Below, piece after piece: positions 6,687 to 12,142 of a stretch of DNA of 12,142 bases. The DNA lies in assembly GCA_016793585.1 (NCBI GenBank), contig JAEUJR010000317.1, forward strand, positions 1 through 12,142, given 5' to 3'. The position numbers and the translations under genes were made by a program. How positions within the stretch are numbered: the stretch's first letter is position 1; each line of letters begins with the position of its first letter. The notes beneath the pieces were generated by a model. It saw only the letters and a list, made by a program, of their open reading frames with translations. It had not been told where the DNA came from and searched no databases. Origin of the DNA: Archangium sp. (GTDB lineage Bacteria; Myxococcota; Myxococcia; Myxococcales; Myxococcaceae).

Positions 6687-6698
6687 CGCCCTTTTTCC
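6687..6698. repeat. CGCCCTTTTTCC motif, copy 1 (copy 2 at 9443-9454)
   Basis: This copy sits in the 135-base divergent gap between the lipoprotein start (6637, minus) and the SCP2-like gene (6773, plus). It also forms the right arm of an imperfect inverted repeat: GGAAAA (6674-6679) pairs with TTTTCC (6693-6698) around a GGC-GTC-GCC core, with a two-base mismatch between the two stem parts. Confidence 0.45.
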
Positions 6699-6756
6699 CG
6701 ATGGGGCTTGTGATCAGCGATTCGCGATGGCCCAATGCGCCCCTCGCGGTCGCTTC

Positions 6757-6763
6757 GGGAGGG
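6757..6763 (+). promoter_or_regulatory. Shine-Dalgarno-like GGGAGGG for the start at 6773
   Basis: The purine run GGGAGGG ends 9 bases before ATG 6773. GTG 6767 is in the same frame but only 3 bases from this site, which favours the ATG. Confidence 0.55.
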
Positions 6764-6772
6764 TTCGTGTCG

Positions 6773-7123
6773 ATGACGCAGGACTTCTTTGGTCGGCTCC
6801 TTCCAGGGCTCGTGGTGCACCGCTTCGACGACTTCCTCGCGACGCAGGGCAGCGTGGCCTTCGACGTGCGCGGCAAGACGGGCGGCCAGTGGACTTTTCA
6901 CTTCGCCGACCCCGACCCGATTCGTGAAGGCTTCGACAAGCAGGCAGGCCTTCGCCTCGTCTTTCAGGAGCCCGCCTTCGAGGCCTTCGTCGCCGGCACG
7001 CTCGACGCCGTCGACGCGGTGACGAAGGGCGAGATCAAGGCCTCGGGCGACTTCGAGCTGCTCAACGCGCTGGCCGTCTTGATGATGCCGCTGCAGCGCA
7101 ACCTCGGATGGGACGCGGGCTGA
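6773..7123 (+). CDS. SCP2-like sterol-binding domain protein
   Basis: The 116-aa product from ATG 6773 has the size and layout of a stand-alone SCP2 (sterol carrier protein 2) domain. An N-terminal helix (QDFFGRLLPGLV) is followed by strands V-A-F-D-V-R-G-K-T-G-G-Q-W-T-F-H-F. An acidic loop, then L-R-L-V-F-Q-E-P-A-F, and the closing K-A-S-G-D-F-E-L-L-N-A-L segment follow; this G-D-x-x-x-L element is typical of the fold. SCP2 domains bind lipids or other hydrophobic ligands in a tunnel, and bacterial ones are usually cytoplasmic with no defined ligand. There is no signal peptide. It is divergent from the lipoprotein at 6637 across 135 bases, and the EF-hand-like gene lies 79 bases downstream. 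The ORF stays open upstream to 6701, but the purine site supports 6773. The domain call is moderate, from pattern alone. Confidence 0.72.
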   Translation: MTQDFFGRLLPGLVVHRFDDFLATQGSVAFDVRGKTGGQWTFHFADPDPIREGFDKQAGLRLVFQEPAFEAFVAGTLDAVDAVTKGEIKASGDFELLNALAVLMMPLQRNLGWDAG

Positions 7124-7134
7124 GCCCTCCGTTG

Positions 7135-7151
7135 CACACCTGTCACACCTG
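7135..7151 (+). repeat. Tandem CACACCTG direct repeat
   Basis: CACACCTG occurs at 7135-7142 and again at 7144-7151, a 9-base period separated by one T. It lies in the 79-base gap before the EF-hand-like gene. It could be a tandem operator, or simply low-complexity sequence. Confidence 0.6.
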
Positions 7152-7193
7152 CCGTGTCTGTCGTCTGCATTCACCACCCTGCAGTCAAACTCT

Positions 7194-7199
7194 GGAGAG
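7194..7199 (+). promoter_or_regulatory. Shine-Dalgarno GGAGAG for the start at 7203
   Basis: GGAGAG is followed by ACC and ATG 7203. The GGAG core is 5 bases from the start codon, a normal distance. Confidence 0.7.
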
Positions 7200-7202
7200 A
7201 CC

Positions 7203-7586
7203 ATGTCCCGCATTGCCAAAGCCGATGTGAACCGCGCGCTCGACCACGTCGCGAAGACCCTCGTGAAGGCCGGTGGTGAAGACGGCCGCATCAGCCGCGC
7301 CGACGTGAAGAAGGCGCTGCCCGAGCTGACGACGGCCGAGAAGAAGCTGGCCGACATCTTCTTCCGCTTCGTCGACCACCGGGACTTCAAGGCCGGCGCG
7401 ACGGTGACGAAGAAGGACATCGACCGCGCCGTCTCGTACGCGAAGACGACGATGGTCGCGAAGTACGACCTGAACACCAACGGCCTGTCGAAGGACGAGA
7501 TCGCGAAGATGTCGATCACCGGCCAGCGCGCGGTCGATCTCGCCAAGGCGCTCAAGGGCGCGGGCGCTGCTGCCGCCGCTGACTGA
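7203..7586 (+). CDS. Small helical protein with four degenerate EF-hand-like repeats
   Basis: The 127-aa product has no signal peptide and is rich in Lys, Ala and Asp. A short motif recurs four times: RIAKADVNRAL (3-13), GRISRADVKKAL (28-39), ATVTKKDIDRAV (66-77) and GLSKDEIAKM (94-103). This is the second half of an EF-hand loop plus its exit helix, with S/T then D/E before V/I. The loops are degenerate. The second has D27, G28, I30, S31 and D34 at loop positions 5, 6, 8, 9 and 12 but no acidic position 1 or 3. The fourth reads D89-L-N91-T-N93-G-L-S-K-D-E99, one residue short of the canonical 12. Calcium binding is therefore doubtful, and a structural EF-like fold is more likely. It ends AAAAAD. 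A good Shine-Dalgarno starts it and a strong terminator follows, suggesting a single-gene transcript, possibly well expressed. Function unknown. Confidence 0.75.
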   Translation: MSRIAKADVNRALDHVAKTLVKAGGEDGRISRADVKKALPELTTAEKKLADIFFRFVDHRDFKAGATVTKKDIDRAVSYAKTTMVAKYDLNTNGLSKDEIAKMSITGQRAVDLAKALKGAGAAAAAD

Positions 7587-7609
7587 GCCGATTCCATCGT
7601 GCTGACAAC

Positions 7610-7653
7610 GAGGGCTTCGTGGACGTCATTCGTCTGCGAAGCCCTCTTCGTTT
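7610..7653 (+). terminator. Rho-independent terminator after the EF-hand-like gene
   Basis: GAGGGCTTCG (7610-7619) is a perfect inverted repeat of CGAAGCCCTC (7637-7646). The stem continues inward through two G-T pairs and four Watson-Crick pairs (7620-7625 with 7631-7636), leaving the 5-base loop TCATT. This gives about 16 paired positions. The sequence after the stem is T-rich (TTCGTTT, 7647-7653), although the tract is interrupted. It starts 24 bases after the stop at 7586. Confidence 0.8.
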
Positions 7654-7679
7654 CCGTGGGTGTCGATCGGCCGGGGGCG

Positions 7680-7685
7680 TACAGT
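7680..7685 (+). promoter_or_regulatory. -10-like TACAGT just before the barrel gene
   Basis: TACAGT matches TAnnnT and lies 9 bases before GTG 7695, after the terminator hairpin. No Shine-Dalgarno precedes this start, so a nearly leaderless transcript is likely. No -35 could be assigned with confidence. Confidence 0.5.
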
Positions 7686-7694
7686 GTGCGCCGC

Positions 7695-8756
7695 GTGAGG
7701 TCCCGAGTTCGAGCGCTGCTGGTCCTGGCCGTGCTGCTGCCTTCGTGGGCCGGCGCGGTCGACCTTCGCGGAGCCTCCCGCCTCTGGGTCGGCCCGGGCT
7801 TCGACACCAACGCGCGCCGTGACTTCGTGACGAGCAACGCGAGCCCCGCGCCCGACGGGTTTCTGTTCGCGCTCGGCACCGTTGACGGAATCATCGAGGG
7901 CGAGCGCTTCAGGCTGAGCGGCACGTACGACGTCGCGGCCCGCAAGTTCTTCCTGCTGCCGAGCGAAGACACCATCGTGAACTCGGTGACGGGCGAGTTC
8001 CTCTTCGGGCTCGCGCAGGTCTTCAACGTCGGGCTCTTCGGCAACGTGCGCGATCGCCGCGGCGCCGACCGTGACTACACGAGCCTCGTCGGCCAGGCCT
8101 TCGTCGACTTTCTGCCGATGCCAGCCATCGACGTTCGGCTCAAGGTCGGTGCGACGCGCTTCCTGTTCTGGCCACGCTTCGCCTACTCGTACTCGGGCCC
8201 GACCGGAGACCTCAGCGCGCGGTACCGGTTCGATCGCCGGCACTCGGTGTCGCTGTTCGGCTCGTTCAACCCGCGCACGTACAACGGCAACGTGAACCCG
8301 CGGCCCGACGAAGCCGAGACGCCGGTGCTGCGCCGCTTCGACCCATTCTTCATGGTGGGCGTGGGCTACTCGTACCGCGGGCCGTTTCACCTCACGGTCG
8401 GCTACTCGTACATGGACCAGACGTCGAACAGCTACGGCGAGACGCTGCGGCGGCACCGGCTCTCGGCGACCGCGGGCTTCCGGCTGCCGTCGAAGTTCAC
8501 GCTGCTCACCACCGGCGCGCTGCAGCTCACCAGCTTTCCCGACGGCATCTTCCTGTCACCCGACCTGCAGGTGGTGGAGGACGACGAGAACTCGAGCTCG
8601 CTCACGCTGAAGCTGGTGAGGCCCGTGCACGAACACGTCGACCTCGACGTGCGCTACGCGCTGTACGTGAACGTGTTGCCGCAGCGGGTGTCGGGGCGCG
8701 AGCAGTTGCTCTACGTGCGCAACGTGTTCTCGCTGGGCGTGACCATCAGCTTTTGA
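7695..8756 (+). CDS. Outer-membrane beta-barrel protein
   Basis: From GTG 7695 the 353-aa product has a signal peptide: basic MRSRVR, a hydrophobic core to residue 15, and likely cleavage after A19-G-A21. The mature part is a series of alternating amphipathic strands rich in Tyr, Phe and Gly, such as FFMVGVGYSYRGPFHLTVGY and RLSATAGFRL. It ends with F353 in the strand V-T-I-S-F, the C-terminal aromatic signature recognised by the BAM assembly machinery. It is therefore expected in the outer membrane. Whether it is a pore or a structural protein is unknown, and I recognise no named family. The frame is open back to 7599, but that stretch encodes the terminator hairpin, so GTG 7695 (alternatively 7686) is the start. 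Its last 11 bases overlap the convergent gene ending at 8746. Confidence 0.82.
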   Translation: MRSRVRALLVLAVLLPSWAGAVDLRGASRLWVGPGFDTNARRDFVTSNASPAPDGFLFALGTVDGIIEGERFRLSGTYDVAARKFFLLPSEDTIVNSVTGEFLFGLAQVFNVGLFGNVRDRRGADRDYTSLVGQAFVDFLPMPAIDVRLKVGATRFLFWPRFAYSYSGPTGDLSARYRFDRRHSVSLFGSFNPRTYNGNVNPRPDEAETPVLRRFDPFFMVGVGYSYRGPFHLTVGYSYMDQTSNSYGETLRRHRLSATAGFRLPSKFTLLTTGALQLTSFPDGIFLSPDLQVVEDDENSSSLTLKLVRPVHEHVDLDVRYALYVNVLPQRVSGREQLLYVRNVFSLGVTISF

Positions 8757-9342
8757 GCTGGGTGGGCTCGTTGGCCGCTCTGACGCGGCGCCCGGTGAAG
8801 GGGTGCACGATCCACGTGGCGCGGCGCGCGTCTGTCGGAGCCTCGGGCCGGCCCACGAGCGTGTCGAAGCGCTGGTGAATGCGCGCGTTCACGCACTGAA
8901 ACGTCTTCGAGCGCTCGAGCTCACCCAGCTCCTCCTGCGTCGCCTGCCGGAAGGTGGCCTGGCCATTGGCGAGCGTCAGGCGCTCTCCGAAGCGAATGCC
9001 CTGGTAGCCGAACAACGAGAGCTCGCCAGTGCCTCCGAACGCCGCAGCGCTGGCGAACAGCAACGCGAGCGCCTGGCACACGTCGCGGTATGGCTCCTCG
9101 CTCAGGTAGCCCTGCACGGTGACGAGGCTCGAGTCGGCCGAGACGTCGAAGAACTGGTGCGGCGCGAGGGGCACGTCGGTGAGAAACGCGAGCAGCGCCT
9201 CTGGCGTCTCGTGCGTCACGTCGACGCCGCCGACCTCGTCGAGCCAGGGGAACTCGTCCCGATTGATGGGCGTCGTCAGCCACTCCTCGCGGCTGCGCTC
9301 CGGCACCGAGATCGACCCGAACATCACCACGTCCCAGCTCAT
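8746..9342 (-). CDS. Hypothetical protein, 198 aa
   Basis: I do not recognise this family. From ATG 9342 the product starts MSWDVVMFGSISVPERS and looks like a soluble cytoplasmic protein with no signal or membrane segment. A short N-terminal strand is followed by an acidic stretch (R-D-E-F-P-W-L-D-E-V). The middle reads Q-F-F-D-V-S-A-D-S-S-L-V-T-V-Q-G-Y-L and leads into an alanine-rich helix (QALALLFASAAAFGGTGE). The C-terminus is basic, carrying H-P-F-T-G-R-R-V-R-A-A. A perfect AGGAGG lies 5 bases before the ATG, which settles the start although the frame extends to 9459. Its 3' end overlaps the barrel gene by 11 bases. It is divergent from the membrane protein at 9533 across a 190-base region that holds an inverted repeat. 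It is probably lineage-specific. Confidence 0.78.
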   Translation of the reverse strand: MSWDVVMFGSISVPERSREEWLTTPINRDEFPWLDEVGGVDVTHETPEALLAFLTDVPLAPHQFFDVSADSSLVTVQGYLSEEPYRDVCQALALLFASAAAFGGTGELSLFGYQGIRFGERLTLANGQATFRQATQEELGELERSKTFQCVNARIHQRFDTLVGRPEAPTDARRATWIVHPFTGRRVRAANEPTQLKS

Positions 9343-9347
9343 GAAGG

Positions 9348-9353
9348 CCTCCT
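9348..9353 (-). promoter_or_regulatory. Shine-Dalgarno AGGAGG fixing the start at 9342
   Basis: On the minus strand AGGAGG is followed by the 5-base spacer CCTTC and the ATG. It is the strongest ribosome-binding site in the window. Confidence 0.85.
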
Positions 9354-9399
9354 GCTTCAACCAGCCACAGGAGTGTCGCGCGGGAGCCGCGCACCTCAA

Positions 9400-9418
9400 G
9401 TTTCTGACCACCAGAAAC
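9400..9418. repeat. Inverted repeat GTTTCTG-N5-CAGAAAC
   Basis: Two perfect 7-base arms, GTTTCTG (9400-9406) and CAGAAAC (9412-9418), flank a 5-base spacer. The repeat lies 58-76 bases upstream of the minus-strand ATG 9342, in the longest intergenic region. It could be an operator for a dimeric regulator, or an mRNA hairpin in the leader of the 9342 gene. It has no T-run after it, so it is not a terminator. Confidence 0.65.
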
Positions 9419-9442
9419 CGCTGCCGGCCCAGGTGCGGAGGC

Positions 9443-9454
9443 CGCCCTTTTTCC
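9443..9454. repeat. CGCCCTTTTTCC motif, copy 2 (copy 1 at 6687-6698)
   Basis: The same 12 bases occur at 6687-6698 and 9443-9454, in the two longer divergent intergenic regions, both upstream of minus-strand genes (starts 6637 and 9342). The match continues loosely as C(C)GA. At 9443 it follows a short GCGG-AGG-CCGC hairpin, so here the T-run could also act as a weak plus-strand terminator. Its function is unknown. Confidence 0.45.
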
Positions 9455-9532
9455 GACACTCGTTTGCGTCGTGGGGCTGTTCGGGGAGGGGCACGGTGCG
9501 CCTTTCACGGCGAGTGTGGTGGAGTCACCCGC

Positions 9533-10123
9533 ATGGTCACGACGCTCGTCCTCTGCGCCGCGCTCGGGCAGCTCTCGCCGCCCCCGCTCTTTCCGGCCGA
9601 CGACCTTCCGCCGCCGCCTCCGCCCAGCATCAGCGACGCGCCCCGCAGCGCCTCGCTCGTTCCGAAGCAGCCCGCGCAGCCCATCACCACGGGACAGCTC
9701 GTCGCGCGCGCCGTGCTCTCGCCGCTCATCGCGTTCGGCATCGGGGTGTTGACGGTGCCCATCGCCATCTACCTGGGGGCACTCGTGGGCGTCGTCATCG
9801 ACCCGCGGCAGGGTGAGTCGGTCGGCGGAGGGCTGGGCGCCATCGCGGGCGGAGCGCTGGGCTACGTGTTCGGCACCGCCATCGCGTCGACGTTGTTCGA
9901 ACGAGACAGCACGGCCTTCAAGCGCGCGTTGCCCTGGGCCATCGGGGCCTCGGTCATCAGCACCATCGGCATGTGTCTGGTCTTCTTCGTGCCGGCGATC
10001 GGCCTCGCCGGTCTGCCCTTCATCGTCACGGGCGCCATCGCGCTCGCCGCGGCCGTTCCGCTCGTCACCGAAGCCGTTCGCCCGCGCCCGCAGGAGCAGA
10101 GCGTGACGGTCGCGACCTTCTAG
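9533..10123 (+). CDS. Proline-rich multi-spanning membrane protein, 196 aa
   Basis: From ATG 9533 the product starts with a short hydrophobic segment (VTTLVLCAALG) that may be a signal peptide, although no basic residue precedes it. A proline-rich linker with a run of six prolines (P26-P31) follows. Four hydrophobic segments come next, at about 57-89, 97-120, 131-155 and 157-179. The second is glycine-zipper-like (GGGLGAIAGGALGYVFG), a pattern of tightly packed membrane helices. A charged tail (RPRPQEQ) ends the protein. GGAG at 9521-9524, 8 bases before the ATG, is a plausible ribosome site. The frame is open upstream to 9119, but that is shadow of the minus-strand gene. Its TAG stop shares the tetranucleotide CTAG with the stop of the convergent HEAT gene. 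No family recognised. Confidence 0.8.
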   Translation: MVTTLVLCAALGQLSPPPLFPADDLPPPPPPSISDAPRSASLVPKQPAQPITTGQLVARAVLSPLIAFGIGVLTVPIAIYLGALVGVVIDPRQGESVGGGLGAIAGGALGYVFGTAIASTLFERDSTAFKRALPWAIGASVISTIGMCLVFFVPAIGLAGLPFIVTGAIALAAAVPLVTEAVRPRPQEQSVTVATF

Positions 10124-12142
10124 AACCCCGGGTCGTCTTCACGAGGCGGCCACACCATGGCTGCCGCGCTCGACACCCACGGCGCGTCGTCCCGTCGCAG
10201 CCGCCCGAGCTGGGCGAGGCGCGCCGGGCTCCACCCCTTCGCGGCGACGACGCGCTCGAGCAGCAACACCGACAGCCGCCGCGCGCCTGCGTCGGCGTTC
10301 TGGGCGAAGCGCTCCACCATCGGGTCGAGCTCGAGCTTCTGCAGCCGCGCCGATGAGGCCGCCGCTGCGAAGACGACGTCGGAGTCGAGCCGGCCCTCGC
10401 GCGCGATGGCCTCGATGGCCTTCGCCCACGCTTCGCGATCGTCCCGCGCCGCGACGGCCTTCACCCGCAAGCTGGCGAGCGTGGGACTCGAGGCGGCGAC
10501 ACGCTCCACGGCCTCGGCCATCAGCTTCCAGCTGGCGCGGCTCGTCACGTTCGCCGAGAGCAGCGTCTCGGCCGCGCGTTCGAGCATTCGACGGTCTTTC
10601 GTCAATCGCGTCAGCGCCTGCTCCAGCGCGGGCACGTCGGGCTCCTGACAGCGCGCCAGCATCGCGCTCATCGCGGCCTGCACCTCGTCGTCGAGCCGTG
10701 ACTCGAGCCGCGCGCGACACGCCGACAGGTAGACGCGCTCCCGGTCGACGACCGCGAGCGACGGCGCCCGTTGCAGAATCGCGATGCGCGCCTCAGGCTC
10801 GGGGCGGTTCACCAGCTTCGCGAGCAGCACGGCCAGCCGCGCGTCGGTCTTCCTGGTGAGGCGATCGGCGGGAATGTCGCCGAGCCGGCTGGCGAGCACC
10901 CAGTCGGGGTCGTCGACGGCTTTGTCGTAGACCGCCCAGGTCGGCTCGCGGTCGAGGTGGTCCCACAGGGCGCGCAGCACGGCGATGCGCACGTCACGGT
11001 GCAGCTTGCCTTCGACCAGCTCGAGCACGCGCCGGTAGGCCCCGTCGTCGCGCAGCTCGCCGAGCAGCCGAATCACCTCTTTCGCGACCGTCACCTTCGT
11101 CAGCGGCGCCTTCGACAACACGGCCGCCGCGGCGCTCGGGAGCATGCGCAGCACGGCACGTCGCAGCCCGTAGATGGCGAAGCGCGAGCGTGAATCCGAC
11201 AGGCACTCCAGCAGCGTCGGCACGCCCTGGCCTGCGTCACAGCGAGAGAGCACCCGAATGGCCTTCTCCTGCACGGCGGGCCGTTTGTCGGTCGCGAGCG
11301 CGGTGAGCCGCTCCATCGAGGCCCAGGGCATCTCGGGCCACGTCACCAGCGCGGCGAACACCGACGGGGTGTCGCGCTTCTCGTCGCGCACGATGCCGTC
11401 GAGCGAGGTGGCGAAGCGCTCCGACTGGGCTGGCGACCAGCGGAAGAAGCCGCCGCTGAAGGGCAGAATCCACCGGGTGGTGCCCGTCGCGTAGCGGCCG
11501 TGAATGACGCGGTCGCCGAGGAAGGGGTCGAGCAGGTCTTGCCGGTGGCGGTGAAGGAACCCGTGCACCACGGGCAGAATCACCACGCTCTCGTCGCCCT
11601 TCAGCAGCTTCGGGAGCAGCTCGTTCAAACCCGTGGGCGCGCGCGCGCTGAGCGCATCGAGCACCGCGGCCAACTCGTACTTCGGGAACTGGAGCGCCGA
11701 GCTCGACAGCCCGTCGACGAGCGGCTGCGGAATCGCTCCACGCCGGGTGAACCGTCGCCGTACCTGCCTGCCGAACTGGTTGCCGTGCTGCTGCCCGAGC
11801 TGCGCGAGGCCGGCGAACCAGCCCTTCGAGAGGAACCGCTGCACCGTCGTGGGCAACGTGCGCTCGTAGGTCTCGGGGGCGAACATCGCCAGCAGCCGGG
11901 TCGCGATGACGGCGTACCCCTCGTGCGGCACGCGGTCGCGCGCGCGGAGCACCACCTCCACCAGGCCGTTGATGGCTGTCAGTTTGTCGCCCAGGCCCGT
12001 GCAGAGCAGCTGCAGCCAGTGCCAACGCTCGGTCTTCTCCCACTCGGCCGCGAGCTCGAGCAGCGTCGGGCCAGCGGCGCGCACCTCGTCACGTGTGAGC
12101 TTCGCGCCGAGGTTGGCGTCGTGAATCGTGCCGCGCTCCTTG
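10120..12142 (-). CDS. HEAT-repeat protein (partial, 5' end beyond window)
   Basis: The frame is open from the right edge to the TAG at 10120-10122, giving 673 visible residues with the N-terminus missing. The product is almost entirely helical, with repeated two-helix units of HEAT type. The clearest lie in the middle, such as RPAVQEKAIRVLSRC followed by GVPTLLECLSDSRSRFAIYG, and V-R-I-A-V-L-R-A-L-W-D-H-L. HEAT arrays form curved solenoids that serve as protein-binding scaffolds. No catalytic motif, signal peptide or membrane segment is visible. A GTG at 12084 could be an internal start, but coding-like sequence (L-G-A-K-L-T-R-D-E-V) continues past it to the edge, so the gene most likely starts outside. 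The protein ends WPPREDDPGF. The partner is unknown, and adjacent genes give no clear clue. Confidence 0.85.
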   Translation of the reverse strand, partial: KERGTIHDANLGAKLTRDEVRAAGPTLLELAAEWEKTERWHWLQLLCTGLGDKLTAINGLVEVVLRARDRVPHEGYAVIATRLLAMFAPETYERTLPTTVQRFLSKGWFAGLAQLGQQHGNQFGRQVRRRFTRRGAIPQPLVDGLSSSALQFPKYELAAVLDALSARAPTGLNELLPKLLKGDESVVILPVVHGFLHRHRQDLLDPFLGDRVIHGRYATGTTRWILPFSGGFFRWSPAQSERFATSLDGIVRDEKRDTPSVFAALVTWPEMPWASMERLTALATDKRPAVQEKAIRVLSRCDAGQGVPTLLECLSDSRSRFAIYGLRRAVLRMLPSAAAAVLSKAPLTKVTVAKEVIRLLGELRDDGAYRRVLELVEGKLHRDVRIAVLRALWDHLDREPTWAVYDKAVDDPDWVLASRLGDIPADRLTRKTDARLAVLLAKLVNRPEPEARIAILQRAPSLAVVDRERVYLSACRARLESRLDDEVQAAMSAMLARCQEPDVPALEQALTRLTKDRRMLERAAETLLSANVTSRASWKLMAEAVERVAASSPTLASLRVKAVAARDDREAWAKAIEAIAREGRLDSDVVFAAAASSARLQKLELDPMVERFAQNADAGARRLSVLLLERVVAAKGWSPARLAQLGRLRRDDAPWVSSAAAMVWPPREDDPGF

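Noticed and set aside
6674..6698. Rho-independent terminator from the GGAAAA...TTTTCC hairpin
   Set aside because: It sits between divergent gene starts, so there is no transcript end to terminate, and the stem is broken by a two-base mismatch.
7599..7694. Earlier start of the barrel protein
   Set aside because: The segment encodes the terminator hairpin and would bury the signal peptide about 32 residues inside.
6638..8044. 645-aa minus-strand open frame joining upstream sequence to the lipoprotein
   Set aside because: Upstream of 6637 the frame is antisense to the SCP2-like, EF-hand-like and barrel genes, is low-complexity Ser/Arg-rich, and places a lipoprotein signal in mid-protein.
9119..9532. 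N-terminal extension of the proline-rich membrane protein
   Set aside because: The stretch overlaps the 198-aa minus-strand gene antisense and has no protein-like features; ATG 9533 has a GGAG and begins a hydrophobic segment.
8803..9816. 337-aa plus-strand open frame
   Set aside because: Arg/His/Ala-rich shadow crossing the real 198-aa gene and the start of the membrane protein.
1..12142. CRISPR arrays, tRNA/rRNA genes, insertion sequences or prophage
   Set aside because: I saw no regularly spaced repeats, cloverleaf-like sequence, transposase motifs or phage genes.

Overview
The window is gene-dense, very GC-rich DNA with strong G/C preference at third codon positions and frequent GTG starts. 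Two lipoprotein genes, an outer-membrane barrel gene and a cysteine-rich repeat pattern common in myxobacterial lipoproteins point to a Myxococcota (myxobacterial) chromosome. That placement is inference from style, not from a marker gene. I see no tRNA, rRNA, CRISPR array, transposase, integrase or phage gene, so this looks like ordinary chromosomal backbone with several lineage-specific genes.

Layout from left to right. A YgfZ-type folate-binding protein (minus, cut by the left edge) is divergent from a VKOR-DsbA fusion (plus). The fusion is followed almost without a gap by a bacterial SUI1/eIF1-like factor. A zinc-ribbon M50-like membrane protease (minus) converges on the SUI1 gene and is divergent from a cysteine-rich lipoprotein (plus). 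The lipoprotein is followed by a small unknown protein with a strong Shine-Dalgarno. SelO (YdiU-type AMPylase, minus) lies just downstream of a small lipoprotein gene (minus). Next on the plus strand come an SCP2-like protein, a four-repeat EF-hand-like protein ending in a strong hairpin terminator, and a beta-barrel protein. An unknown 198-aa protein (minus), a proline-rich multi-spanning membrane protein (plus) and a large HEAT-repeat protein (minus, cut by the right edge) complete the window.

Shared themes are redox and envelope biology (VKOR-DsbA, SelO, YgfZ, the lipoproteins, M50, the barrel) and extreme compactness. All four convergent gene pairs abut or overlap at their stop codons. 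Two divergent pairs have start codons only about 25-35 bp apart, with overlapping or palindromic -10-like elements between them. Several genes have no Shine-Dalgarno and a -10-like hexamer 7-10 bases before the start codon, which suggests near-leaderless mRNAs. The largest non-coding gap is 190 bases (9343-9532), so no stretch over 300 bases lacks a gene.

I did not find a clear new multi-gene system. The points most worth checking are the palindromic shared promoter at 687-692, the repeat protein at 7203-7586, the divergent M50/lipoprotein pair, and the motif shared by the two longer divergent intergenic regions.
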